Below are positions 46,832 through 57,582 of a stretch of 64,000 nt of DNA, piece after piece. The DNA lies in the NCBI GenBank assembly GCA_928212115.1, contig CAKMRJ010005634.1, positions 256,017,183 through 256,081,182 on the forward strand. The letters run 5' to 3'. The position numbers were made by a program, and so were the translations under genes. Position 1 is the stretch's first letter. Every line of letters begins with the position of its first letter. Below the pieces are notes generated by a model. It made no database searches. It worked only from the letters and a program-made list of their open reading frames with translations, and was not told where the DNA came from. This DNA comes from Lactuca virosa. Lineage: Eukaryota; Streptophyta; Magnoliopsida; Asterales; Asteraceae.

Positions 46832-47593
46832 TGTTGGGTTTTAGTATACTACAACATCCTATGGTGCACATACAACCCTAAATACCTTGGATCTATGTTT
46901 TCTCTATTATACATGCAATTATGAACTTTCCAAGGTATTACCCTATCTAGCATACAATACTTGATACTTGGGTAATCAAATGGATAGAATACATACCTTT
47001 GTTTGATGTAGCTTGTCTCCATGAAGCTTGAGTGCCTAGTGCCCCAAGTGTGACACCTCAAATGGTTCACACAACACCAAATGCACATGGAATGACTTGA
47101 GAGAAATGGAACACTCCTTGAAATCGTCTAGCCCTCATATTCACACATTAGTGCATGATTTCTTGAGCCATGGGATTCTTTTATATGGTGGCTATTAGGG
47201 TTACACCATGTAACTCATAACTTTACCCATTCCTTATGCTCCATGGATTTTAACCTCCATGGAGTATCCATGGGTCACCCCATGGACTTAGTCCAACATA
47301 AGAAATCTTGGATCACAAGCCCACATATATAAGAATGAATGATTTACACAATCAACCCATATATTTAATTAGTCTCCTTTTGATCACTTAATTAATTCCA
47401 AATTAATTCTTGATCAATACTAATTAAATAACCTTATTAATATATTAGAACTTATAATATATTAACCAACCTTAAGTGTTATTTCTCTCATTATAGTCTA
47501 TCCAAATGCATGATGCCATGCACCCAAATGGACCATGTCGGGTCGGGTCAAGTCTTACCAATTATAGTTATGGACTTAGACATTAATCCAACA
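46832..47593 (-). mobile_element. Ty1/copia solo LTR (H family) in element E pol
   Basis: 762 bp, TGTTGGGTTTTAG...ATTAATCCAACA. Flanks CAATT (46827-46831) and CAATC (47594-47598), a target duplication with one change. It splits the RT thumb of E. Reverse-complement matches run throughout with 19080-19860 and with the LTRs of H. Confidence 0.92.
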
Positions 47594-48005
47594 CAATCTT
47601 GGAGGGTTCAACATGAATCCCTTTGTTACTAACTACATGTTCTAAAAATTTGTACTTCTCTAATCCAAAATTCACATTTGGAGAATTTGGCGTACAACTT
47701 TTCTTTTCTTAATAGTTCCAAGATTATTTGCAAGTGTTGATCGTGTTCTTCCTTGGTTCTTGAATATATCAATATATCATCGATAAACACTATCACGAAT
47801 TTATCCAAGTACGGTTTTCAAACACTATTCATGAGATCCATAAACATTGTTGGAGCGCTGGTCAATCCCAAAGGCTTAACTAGGAACTCATAATGACTAT
47901 ACTGAGTCCTAAATGTTTTCTTCGGAACATCGTCTTCTTGTACTCCGAGTTGATGGTATCCTGATCTGAGATCTATCTTTAATCTTCTAGAATCTTCAGG
48001 TTAGT
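47594..48005 (-). pseudogene. Element E reverse transcriptase palm
   Basis: Minus strand: DLRSGYHQLGVQEDDVP (about 47975), TSAPTMFMDLMNS (about 47850), VIVFIDDILIYSR (about 47790-47755, catalytic FIDD intact), LRKEKLYAKFSKCEFWI (about 47700). It begins abruptly near 48005 where leader sequence is fused to mid-RT. Confidence 0.85.
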
Positions 48006-48535
48006 CTATCAACCATCGTATCCAAGTTTAGTTGTGCATCGGTCTGACCATAATTAAACATAGGTGACCAGTCTACGTTTAGTTGTGGTTCGGCCCATGT
48101 ACAGTAAAACTCGACTAAGGGGTTTGACCTAAAACCTTGCGTTGAACTCTTATCGAAGGTTTGGGTTTTCTATATTTTTGGGTTATACATGTGTTCTCAT
48201 CGCGAGACTGAGTTCATACATAACTCTATATCTTTGTGTTCGTTGTATTCACAGGTATTATTAATTATTGTTTGTTACTTCAGGTCTAGCTGATAATGCA
48301 CCGGCCAGTCAGGACAGTCGAAAAGACAGGATCATTTTAGCATATAGCCGTTTTGAAATCCAGCAACCCAAATCGACATGTCTATCCTTGTCACCGCTCC
48401 CGTAAGTAGTCCTTCAGTAGTATAATTACTAATACTTTATATTGTAGGCTAAGGGATATACCTAAACCTAACAGAGTAAGCCCTAAACTATAGTCGTGCT
48501 TTCCTAAGAAAAATACTAATTCCCTATAGCTAATA
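48006..48535 (-). other. Leader of element E
   Basis: Non-coding stretch between PBS and the broken RT. Shares phrases with the F leader (TATATGCTAAAA.GGTCCTG-like near 48345-48320 minus, and AACGTAGAC). No gag start survives. Confidence 0.65.
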
Positions 48536-48547
48536 GCTCTTATACCA
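48536..48547 (-). promoter_or_regulatory. Primer-binding site of element E
   Basis: The minus strand reads TGGTATAAGAGC, one mismatch from the initiator-Met complement, three bases from the LTR end. Confidence 0.83.
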
Positions 48548-48550
48548 ATG

Positions 48551-50546
48551 TGTCACATCCCGGCCGTCGGCGGAAACACCGAGCGGTGTAACGTCATTTC
48601 TTGTATCATAGTTATCAACATCCTGAAAACACATGCATTTAAAAATACGTCAACATAAAGTTGGTGAGTTCACAGGTTTTGACTCCATATAAAAATAATA
48701 CATTTTCCAAGTTCAAAAGTATAGTTTTGAAAGTATCATTTTGACTCTCCAACGTTTAGTATATATATCCTAGGTATAAAAGTTTAATTACCAAATAAGT
48801 AGTTTACCTATAAGTCTCATATACTATAAACATAAGTGTTTGTAATTCCATACAAACGAAACTTGCTAAGTATAAATCTTATTTCAATTCTATCAGAGTA
48901 TGTGTGTTAGGTATAATCATCTACTTAATATACAAGTAGTACCTAAGGTATAAGTAGGGGGAAACTTATACTTAACATTAATACTTGTATACGACAAAGT
49001 ATAATGTTTCTAACAAGTTGCTACCATGAGTCTGTAACCGCTGCTTGACAACAAAACCTCTGACAAAAACACACTCATGATTTACCATGAGAAACAATAC
49101 ACTCATGGTTTACCATGAGAAACAACACCGCGCGCTTCACCGACGCCGGAATAACAAATAAAAGGAACGGATCGTCACTCGCTTGTCTTGGGTTGTAATT
49201 AACAACCACGAGTGGGGTCATCAACCCGTATCTTATTCACACACGACTTCCTCGCTCAGACGGGATTAACGGTTACAGGTCAGAGGACTTCCACTAAGAT
49301 CCCCAATCTTAGTTGATGAATGAGGTAGCTCATTTACACTTTGACGGCGTTCTATAGTCCTAACAACAAAAGCATTTTCATGTCTAAAACCCTAAGTTAC
49401 TAGACTATGCTTTTAAAGACTCAGTTAAGAGGCAGTATTAAACTTGAAGTTAAAACCAGGTTTTATCTTGACATAAAACTTGACAACAACAACATAAACA
49501 TACCCAACAAGTTTTATCTTATCATATAACAAATACAAGATACTTTATTTAACACATATAGACTTCCGAATATAGAACTTCCTATATCGCACACAACATA
49601 TATATAGAAATCCTAAGTATAACTCAAGATCTACATTAGTATACTACTATAACAATAACATGCTAACAACTTTACGATAGTTGTATACTTTCAGATACGA
49701 AATAACTATATCCCGGTTATTATAAATATCTACGTTGATACTAATATACTATCATATAGACATAATAATAACGTATATATAATATTTAGCATGCGTTTTC
49801 CCCCGAAATATTAGAAAGTGGGGCCGTGAAACTCACCCTAGTAGCGTGATCTATAGAATCTAAACGGTCAGAGGCTCGTCTTGTCAGGCTTGGGAAGGGA
49901 AACGGCCTTCGGAAACGAGAGAAGAAAGAAGATTTGGTGTAAGGAATGAATGGTCTTGATCTATTTATAGGCTCTTCTGGGCCATTTCACGTCGTGACAT
50001 ACTTTGGGTCACGTCGTGCATCCATGAGTCACCCCGTAGCTTTAACACGTGTTTTCTAGCCCCGATTAGTGTCCCGGACACGTTTCACGTCGTGAACTTC
50101 ATTTTTACGTCGTGACTTAAGGCGGCTAGGGTTTCTGCCACGTGTCATGTCCTTAGACAGATGTATCTTCGGAAGGTCATAACTTTTGCATACGAGCTCC
50201 GTTTTTGACGTTCTTTATATGCATGCGTAGCTAATTCCGAGTACTACGACTTTCTTTTGGACTCCAATAGCTAATTCTAAGTCTATTTTAAATTCCTCTT
50301 ATTTTAGAAATTTTATAATGTTCGGTTTATCATAACTTCTTCACGCGAAGTCAGATTTAGATGTTCTCTATATTTTTGGAATCGTATGGACGTATACTTG
50401 AGTTGTATCATAAATTATGTATGAAATTCATACTTTAAACATGAATTACATAGTAAGTTTATCACATTACTAGTTTAACAAAATCACATTACGTGATTGG
50501 CATAATCACATGTGATTGTTATTGACCTATTTTGACTGGTGTTACA
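48551..50546 (-). repeat. 5' LTR of element E
   Basis: 1996 bp, partner of 42636-44663. TATTTATA (49962-49969) gives a minus-strand TATA box. Four CACGTCGTGA palindromes at 49986-50113. One of the two short hairpin repeats here reads CTCATGG TTTA CCATGAG, a longer perfect stem than in the other LTR. A deletion of about 40 bp near 49420 relative to the partner. Confidence 0.95.
48623..49836 (-). other. Candidate intron in the 5' LTR of element E
   Basis: Donor GGGTGAGTTTC (49836) and acceptor GTGTTTTCAGG (48623), 1214 nt, identical splice-site sequences to the other LTR. Confidence 0.5.
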
Positions 50547-50551
50547 CCAGG

Positions 50552-51799
50552 TGCCAAAATGCACGTTCAATCCCTATTTTCAAAAATTAACTCGGACCGT
50601 CCCTCATTTGGTTTTTAGTTTGCACGTTTCATCCGTCCAGACATACAAAGACAATTTTGTCCTTATTTATTTCTTTTATGATTTATTTTCCATTTGGTTG
50701 TTATTAATTAATTATTTATTGTTTTTTATTATAAAAATTAATTATTTATTGTTTTTTTATTATAAAAATAAAAGAAAGACTATAAACCCTAAACAGATCA
50801 TCTCCCTTCCCCGGTTTCTTATTCAGTGTGTCGTCTTCGGTGTGTATCATCACCAGACCATGTCATAAGTCCATCGGAGAAGAGGGAGATTCAGATCGGA
50901 GAACCAGGTTCAGATCGAACGTAGATCGTCTCCATCGATGAATCTCCTCTGCGTATTCAACCTCTTTCCCACCCTATACAGCCTCCTCCTAAAACCACCA
51001 ATCGAACTCCAACTGTGGTGGCGACACACAACAAAAGAAGAGATTACTAGCGGTGGTGATGCCCGATCTAAAACCCCCAAAGTGAAATCCTTCATGAAAC
51101 CACCAAAGTTCTTGATCTGAAACCTCACATCTCATCTCGATTTCCCAAAACCCTAGCATATGGGTGGCAATGGTGACAACATGTTTGCTCTCTTTCTCTA
51201 TCTCTCTCTTACCCTCTCTCTCCCTGTGTATCGCATCAACAGACATACACAAGGTGTGTTTGTATTTTTGTGTTTCTCTGATCAGGAAGAAGAACAAGGA
51301 AACAAATAGCGATGAAGGGTCAAGGATTAAGGAAAAAAATCAGATGAGATCAGAGGGGGAGAAATCGGTGTGTATATTTCAGGTTTTCAAAAGGATCCAA
51401 CACCATTTTTGATTTCTGGAACGATTTTGAGATTTCTGAAACAATTTTCTGTTTCTAGGATCATTTAGGTTACAACTTTCAGATTTTTTATTTTTTCGAG
51501 TCCTGGAGAAGACCATATCGGGAGAGAAATATAAGGGGTGGGTGTGCACATTTCCGGTGGAACTCTATTTTCCGGTGGTGGTGATAAGGGGCGGGTGTGC
51601 ACATTTCTGGTAGAACTCTATATACTAGTGGAGGTGCTGGTGGTTAAGTGTTACAAAAGAGGAAAAAATATATTTTTTAATTAAAATATTTTTCAGTAAT
51701 TAAAAATAATTATAAATGTTAAAAATAAATGAAAAATAAATTAAAAAGGGGATTGTAGTCATTTCATGTATCGCAAAGGATTAAGCGTGTAAATTTAAA
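50552..51799. other. Interior of the Mutator-like element
   Basis: Contains the inner left TIR (to about 50655), AT-rich repeats (ATTAATTATTTATTGTTTTTT twice, 50700-50755), then a stretch at about 50780-51480 with codon-like composition, including a 60-codon plus-strand frame (50938-51120, MNLLCVFNLF...) and CT-rich tracts. I recognise no host gene. The sequence GGGG(T/C)GGGTGTGCACATTTC occurs twice (about 51535 and 51590) as a short duplication. Confidence 0.45.
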
Positions 51800-52295
51800 T
51801 TAACGAGGGATGAAACGTGCAACTTTTAACCAAATGAGGGGCAGTCCGAGTTAATTTTTAAAAATAGGGACTTAACGTGCATTTTGGCACTTGGACGAGG
51901 GACGATTCGTGTAATTTACTCAAGATAAAAAGATAGGATCATTATATATTAAAAAAGATAATAATCTAAGGTTCATAAAATACTTTAGGAAAGGTTTTTC
52001 TAAAAGAAAAAGAATTCTTAAATTAATACAACCCAATAAAAATCAAAAACTATAAAAGCCTGTGCACTCAACAACATTATCTTGACGTTTTAAAAAATAC
52101 ATGTATTCTAGGGGAGATTAGTGTGGAGGATAGTCGAATCAAGCAGGAGGAAGTCTTAAAGGAAGCTACTGGAGTTTTAGTTCTTTCTGTTTATCGGTTT
52201 TAGTCCTGTTTAGGTTGCGTGGTTGCCTTTTAAAACAATGTAATCCCAGAATAATTTATAATAAATGAAAGAAATGTTTGTGATATTCTTTTGTG

Positions 52296-52354
52296 TTACG
52301 TTATATATATATATATATATATATATATTCTATATATATATATATATATATAAA

Positions 52355-52420
<66 letters not shown>
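52296..52420. repeat. (TA)n microsatellite near the end of LTR F
   Basis: TA repeats with a few breaks (TCTATATA, AAATATATAT). It lies about 65 bp before the LTR terminus. Confidence 0.95.
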
Positions 52421-52423
<3 letters not shown>

Positions 52424-52488
52424 TTGGTCCAATTTCCCCACGTTCGCACCACCCGATGTTTCCGCCGCCGACTGAGAGTGTGACAGAT

Positions 52489-52500
52489 TGGTATCAGAGC
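52489..52500 (+). promoter_or_regulatory. Primer-binding site of element F
   Basis: TGGTATCAGAGC, perfect, three bases after the LTR end GTGTGACA (52485). Confidence 0.92.
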
Positions 52501-53231
52501 TACAGGTTATAGCGAGCTAGTAATTCCTTAGGAAATACGAATATAACCTAGGGCATAAAACTATGAATTAGTTAAACCTAATAAAAGTGTTATTATTATT
52601 TACCGTATGGATAGACTACTTACTGGAGAGGTGCCTAGTCTAGAAAAAAATTTCGATTGAGTTGTTGCATTTCAGAACAACTATATGCTAAAACGGTCCT
52701 GCCATCTGACTTTTCCTACCTGGCCGATCCTTGTGGTCTTGATGTACACAAACATAGAATTAATAAAATATCCTAATCAAACATTAACCAGATAAAGAGT
52801 AATATAAATTCTTATAAATACACTCGTGTATCATAAAAACTATCCATTAAAATCACAACTTTAGACTTTAGGTAAAAAACGAATCTTAGGGTTAGTCTAG
52901 TACTGTGGTCGTACCACAACCAAACCTAGAATGTGCAGCTAAGTTTTATTATGATCCGATCGACGCACACCTAAACGTAGATGTCGTAGTTGACAATCTA
53001 AACGCTTGAGGATTAATTGATTAGTAGCTTAGTACGCCTAGTTAAGAGATTAGGACAAGGTCTACGACCAAAGGATCTTCATATCAGTAGCTTAGATTGA
53101 CTCCCTGAAGACTAGAGACTTTGATCAAGACCTAGTGCAAGAGGATGGTACACCTTGAGGATATCCAGAATGGAGATATGAATATGACATACCACCCATA
53201 TACAAAGTTACCTAAGATACGGTACTATCTA

Positions 53232-53284
<53 letters not shown>

Positions 53285-54013
53285 ATAGGAAATTATATGT
53301 ATTATATATTATTTCTCATAAACATCTACATGTTTGATGTCTTATGTATGAAATCAGAGCGATATGGAGGAGATATGGGACTGGGTGTCACATCCTTATC
53401 CAGAAGAAGATCAGGTGGTGCCACGCACTCCCGAGACTAAGAGCGATTACGATCTGATGAGGTCTGTAACACTTGGTTTCAGAGTTGCTTCTTTATATTG
53501 GGCTGCGGTCCAATCTTCAGTGGTCATGAGGCTTAGGGCCTTGGGAAAGGAAGAATTATCGGGTATGGGTGTTATGGTCCAAGTGATCCAAGTGTTCGAT
53601 TGTCTCTTTGGAGGCCACGAGTATAACCGTAATGTGATATTTCAGTCTTTTATGTATTTTGGGTTTTGCTCGGGAGGTTTTAAAAATGAAGGTGAGTTGT
53701 TAGAAGTGTAGAGCTTCTCGCCACCTTTCCATGGATATAAAGAACATCGAAAACGGATAAGGGTTGCAAAAGTTATGACCATTTAAAGTTAGAGGGTATT
53801 GGGCCAAAACGGGTACGCATGACGTACAAGGGAGGTATGCAGGGTGTACATGAGAAATGCGGGCGCGAATCGGGGAGAGTCTTAGAATTGGGCCCGTAAT
53901 ACTGAAAGCACAAGATCCATACTCGAATCGGGGAGAGTCTTAGAAAATCTAATAAGCCCGTGGGATGAAGTTTCTTGGGTAGATTTGGATCTCTTGCATG
54001 TTGTTTCGATAGG
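52501..54013 (+). other. Untranslated leader of element F
   Basis: Non-coding, about 1.5 kb. A (CT)n(TA)n microsatellite lies at 53227-53278. Another copy of the conserved module ATATAAAGAACATCGAAAACGG ends near 53765 with AAAGTTATGACC. The leader phrase TTGGGCCCGTAATACTGAAAG then CACAAGATCCATACTCGAATC is at about 53888. The frame at 53364-53711 (115 codons) has no recognised domain. An ATATCAGAGCG-like second PBS-like sequence at 53350 is probably chance. Confidence 0.55.
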
Positions 54014-54967
54014 ATGTTGAGAACTCAAGGAGGTGGTCCAAGTTTTGGTTCTGGTTCTGGTTCCGACTCAGGTGCAGGTGCTGAGCCGATTAGCGAGCAG
54101 TTGCGGGAGTTCATCTGATCGGATATTTCTCGCAGTATTTTGGAGATCTTGGATGAGAGCTTGGGCACGTTCCGTGCTGAGGTTATGGATATTGTAGGAG
54201 CTTGCACTCTTTCTTTTCGGTAGTTCCGTGCTTGTGGAGATCCTGTGTTCCATGGGGAAAGGGACCCCATTGTCAGTAGGAGGTGGTTAGCAGATATGGC
54301 TAACGCGTTCCCGACGAGTTTGTGCCCCGAGGAGGCGAAAGTCAGTTATGCTTACTGCCTATTGAAGGACAAGGAACGAGATTGGTGGGAAGAGGTTAGT
54401 AGTAAGTTGGGTGATGATGTTGTCGATGCTATGTCATGGGATGACTTCTCAACCAGGTTCTGAGATGAGTTTGCGCCGGCGATGGAGGTGTAGCAGTTGG
54501 CGCGAGAGTTTCTGGATCTTCTCTAGACTACTGGGACCGTGGCAGAGATCACTGCCAAGTTCCAGGAGAGGGCATTATTGGTACCACTGTACACAACATA
54601 GGAGAAAATGACGAAGGTGAGGTACCATGATATGCTGCAGGATGAGGGAGTTTGTGAGTATTTCAGGATGCGAGACCCTGAATGATATGGTTTCTAGAGC
54701 CCGAGAGCGGGAGATCGATTTGGAGCACCTCGAGAAGAGGGGATTAGATCAGGTGCATGTAGTGGAGGGACCCGGGAAGAGACCCAAGACTTCGGATTAG
54801 TGTTTGAGAGGCCAGCAGGTTTCGGGGTCAGTGCAGCATGTGCAGAAAACCGCACGATAGAGTTTGTCGTTCCAGGGGTTTGGGTTTTTTCAAGTGCAGC
54901 AGGGCTGGCCACGTCAGCAGGGATTGTCCTCAGGGGGCAAGGCCGTTATGTTTCCACTGCGATCAGG
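54014..54967 (+). pseudogene. Element F gag pseudogene (truncated by LTR G)
   Basis: Likely start ATG at 54014 (MLRTQGGGPSFGSGSGSDSG, typical of this gag group). Retrotransposon gag core: GERDPIVSRRWLADMANAF (about 54258), KDKERDWWEEVSSKL (about 54367), then stops at about 54463, 54492 and 54524; EITAKFQERALLVPL (about 54545). The first zinc knuckle (about 54885-54930) reads F-F-K-C-S-R-A-G-H-V-S-R-D-C, its first cysteine replaced. The second begins LCFHCDQ and is cut by LTR G at 54968. Confidence 0.86.
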
Positions 54968-55144
54968 TGTGACAACCCGTTATTTTCGTTATTGTAAAAG
55001 TCAAACTAAGTCAAACTTGTTGTTTTGATTTATTTATTTAAGGTTAGATTGATAACATGTATGTGTTTAAAAGCCTTTTATTAGAAGTGTGCTTAAATTA
55101 GAAGTGTAGTGCTTAATCCGAGAAGTCTCGCTTGGGCTGTAAAC

Positions 55145-55245
55145 CTTCGGACCGCAAACCCTCGGTTCACAGTCGAGAACCCACTTCGGACCGCAAACCC
55201 TCAGTTCGCAGCCGAGAACTCCTTTCTGACCGCAAGCTTCGGTCT
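55145..55245 (+). repeat. 39-bp tandem repeat in LTR G
   Basis: CTTCGGACCGCAAACCCTCGG starts at 55145 and CTTCGGACCGCAAACCCTCAG at 55184, each followed by GTTC.CAG.CGAGAAC; a third partial unit (CTGACCGCAAGCTTCGG) follows. Confidence 0.9.
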
Positions 55246-56550
55246 TATCCACTCGGTGTGAGAACCAACATATGTGTCCCATCAGTTTTGAACCTATATG
55301 GGGACCGGACCGAAAACACCTCATCACTTCTACCATTCTCGCCTAAAACACACTTTTTACTCTCAAGAAATCCAACCGAAAACCCCTGTTTCCCTCTCAA
55401 CTATCATCCGAATTCGACTTGTATCTCATTCGGATCTTGCTTAGAACATCAAGTGTTCTTCATTTCATCACGATCCTCAACTGAAAACCCTTGAATCTCC
55501 TTGATTTCATCAAGAACACCAAGATCTTCATCGGGCCGAAAACCCAAGAGGTTGGCCGAAATCTCATTGTAGCCTTCCTAAATCGTTTCTAACACTCTCA
55601 TTTTAAGTGAAACTTACAAATTAGTCTATTTTCTTAGCGTGCTTGCGATTATATTCACTAATTGTATACATATATATTAAGTGAAATGCTTTTAGGACTC
55701 ATTTTTTCCTCGGGATCTAACTTGGGGAAAACAAACATCCTATATCGAACCTTCAATCGAATCACTCACATAAGGTGAGTTCATACCCCTACAATTTACC
55801 TTTTTCAATGTTTTTAGGGGGGGGGGGAATTCAAGTAAAACATAATAGAATTGTGTTAACACTTACATATGAAAACAAACAAACAAAGGATTTCTTATGC
55901 TTACTAATATTGTTAAAAATCATTTTCAAACTCTTTTAAACTATTTTAGATTGTTGTTTATTATCAAAATCGTATTCATTTATATATTTATGTATAAGTA
56001 TGCTTTAACGGACTTAGGACTATTGCTAAATACCTTGACTCCTGTTCCTTGTTTGGTTGTGGGCTTAGGGTAGGATCACTAGTCCGACTGTCGGTTAAAT
56101 CATATGTATACATGCTAAATATATACATGAATATTAAATCTCATTTTTGAAGAACATACTTAACTCAATTGCATATGCTGAGCAATTGAGTCTTTTCTCC
56201 AAATCATTAAAGTTCAAACAAACATACTATAAAACTATAATAGGTATAGTTTAGAGACCAGTCACATTATTTTCTATATCATAGAAACAATACATGAATC
56301 AATACATACATACTACTACATTTCATTACAAAGTATACTAGTCATTTACAAGAACAAGAATACTATACGTAAACAAGTTAACTAAAACGTGAAACACTAT
56401 TTCATGGCATAACAATATTCTTGCTAGGTCATGTTTTGTAACCAGAGTCACCTGGAGGGAGAGCACGAGTTTGTGTATAAATCTATACGAGACTGACGAT
56501 CCCACACCTTGCTGCTAGCTATAGTGTGACCTGCAGTTCTACGGGTGACA

Positions 56551-57266
56551 TGTTGGATTAATGTCTAAGTCCATAACTATAATTGGTAAGACTTGACCCG
56601 ACCCGACATGGTCCATTTGGGTTGCATGGCATCATGCATTTGGATAGACTATAATGAGAGAAATAACACTTAAGGTTGGTTAATATATTATAAGTTCTAA
56701 TATATTAATAAGGTTATTTAATTAGTATTGATCAAGAATTAATTTGGAATTAATTAAGTGATCAAAAGGAGAGTAATTAAATATATGGTTTTTGATGTGT
56801 AAATCATTCATTCTTATATATGTGGGCTTGTGATCCAAGATCCTTATTTGACTAAGTCCATGGGGTGACCCATGGATACTCCATGGAGGTTAAAATCCAT
56901 GGAGCATAAGGAATGGGTAAAGTTATGAGTTACATGTGTACCCTAATAGCCACCATATAAAAGAATCCCATGGCTCAAGAAATCGTGCACTAATGTGTGA
57001 GTGTGAGGGCTAGACGATTTTAAGGAGTGTTCAAGTTTCTCTCAAGTTATTCCAAGTGTATTTGGTGTTGTGTGAACCATTTGAGGTGTCACACTTGGGG
57101 CACTAGGCACTCAAGCTTCATGAAGACATTCTACATCAAAGAGGTATGTATTCTATCTTGTTATATTTATTTTTTTGTATGCTAGATTAGGATAATACCT
57201 TGGATGTTCATAATTGTATGTATAATAGAGAAGACATAGATCCAAGGTATTTAGGGTTGCATGTAC
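56551..57266 (+). repeat. 5' LTR of element H, lacking its 3' end
   Basis: Matches the 3' LTR closely up to CCAAGGTATTTAGGGTTGCATGTAC, then diverges. The last 40 bp or so (CTTAGGAGTG...CCCAACA) and any primer-binding site are absent. TATAAAAG at 56956-56963 is the likely TATA box. Confidence 0.88.
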
Positions 57267-57582
57267 TTGCAAAAGTAGTTGAAAAATCGAGTTGGATGCA
57301 TATATTCGATTGTTTTGGAATGGAATGGACTAGGAAATTACCCTAAGATGTTTTGGACTTATAAATTTTTTTTGATGTGGTAATGTTCATGCTAATCCAA
57401 TTTCTAAGATAATTGTCATAATTTCAAGATTGTATTAGTTTGTATGTTCATGCTAATTTCTTGAAGATTGATGATTTGAATTATCTTGTTCTTATGAGGT
57501 TCTTAGATTAATAGAAAAGTTGTGTGAAATAGTTGTTTTCAATCCATTTTAAGCTAAGAGTTGATTCCAAAGTGTGTTTTTG

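Larger units (their letters stand above)
42636..50546 (-). mobile_element. Element E: gypsy element with LTR pair, internally deleted
   Basis: 7911 bp on the minus strand, LTRs 42636-44663 and 48551-50546, perfect target duplication CCAGG (42631-42635 and 50547-50551). Leader and RT palm are fused by loss of gag and protease. RT palm to chromodomain remain, split by a copia solo LTR at 46832-47593. Near-identical LTRs indicate recent insertion. It sits inside the left TIR of the Mutator-like element. Confidence 0.95.
42604..51921. mobile_element. Mutator-like TIR transposon, split by element E
   Basis: Terminal inverted repeats of about 120 bp: left 42604-42635 continued at 50552-50655, right about 51800-51921, beginning GAGTAAATTACATGAATCG and ending CGATTCGTGTAATTTACTC. 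They flank about 1.4 kb once E is removed. The 9-bp target duplication AAGATAATA (42595-42603) versus AAGATAAAA (51922-51930) matches at 8 of 9. Long TIRs plus 9-bp duplications are the mark of Mutator-like elements. No transposase is seen, so it is non-autonomous. The interior (about 50760-51480) has mixed, less AT-rich sequence that may be captured host DNA. Confidence 0.82.
32329..54967 (+). mobile_element. Element F: gypsy element, 5' LTR split by nested insertions, gag cut by LTR G
   Basis: The 5' LTR begins TGTAACGTTCCC (32329) and ends GAGAGTGTGACA (52485). Its pieces are 32329-33005, 41861-42603 and 51931-52485 (about 2.0 kb after removing insertions). Next come the PBS (52489), a leader of about 1.5 kb and a gag pseudogene from 54014, interrupted at 54968 by LTR G. 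Element D and a TIR transposon carrying element E were inserted into the LTR. The leader resembles that of E (phrases TATATGCTAAAA and TAAACGTAGA), so F and E are probably related families. Confidence 0.78.

Noticed and set aside
50938..51412. Short frames that might be a host gene in the Mutator-like element
   Set aside because: No recognisable domain, overlapping frames on both strands, low-complexity stretches; kept only as possible captured DNA.
52265..52483. Open frames of 60-72 codons near the end of LTR F
   Set aside because: Same cause: translation of a TA microsatellite.
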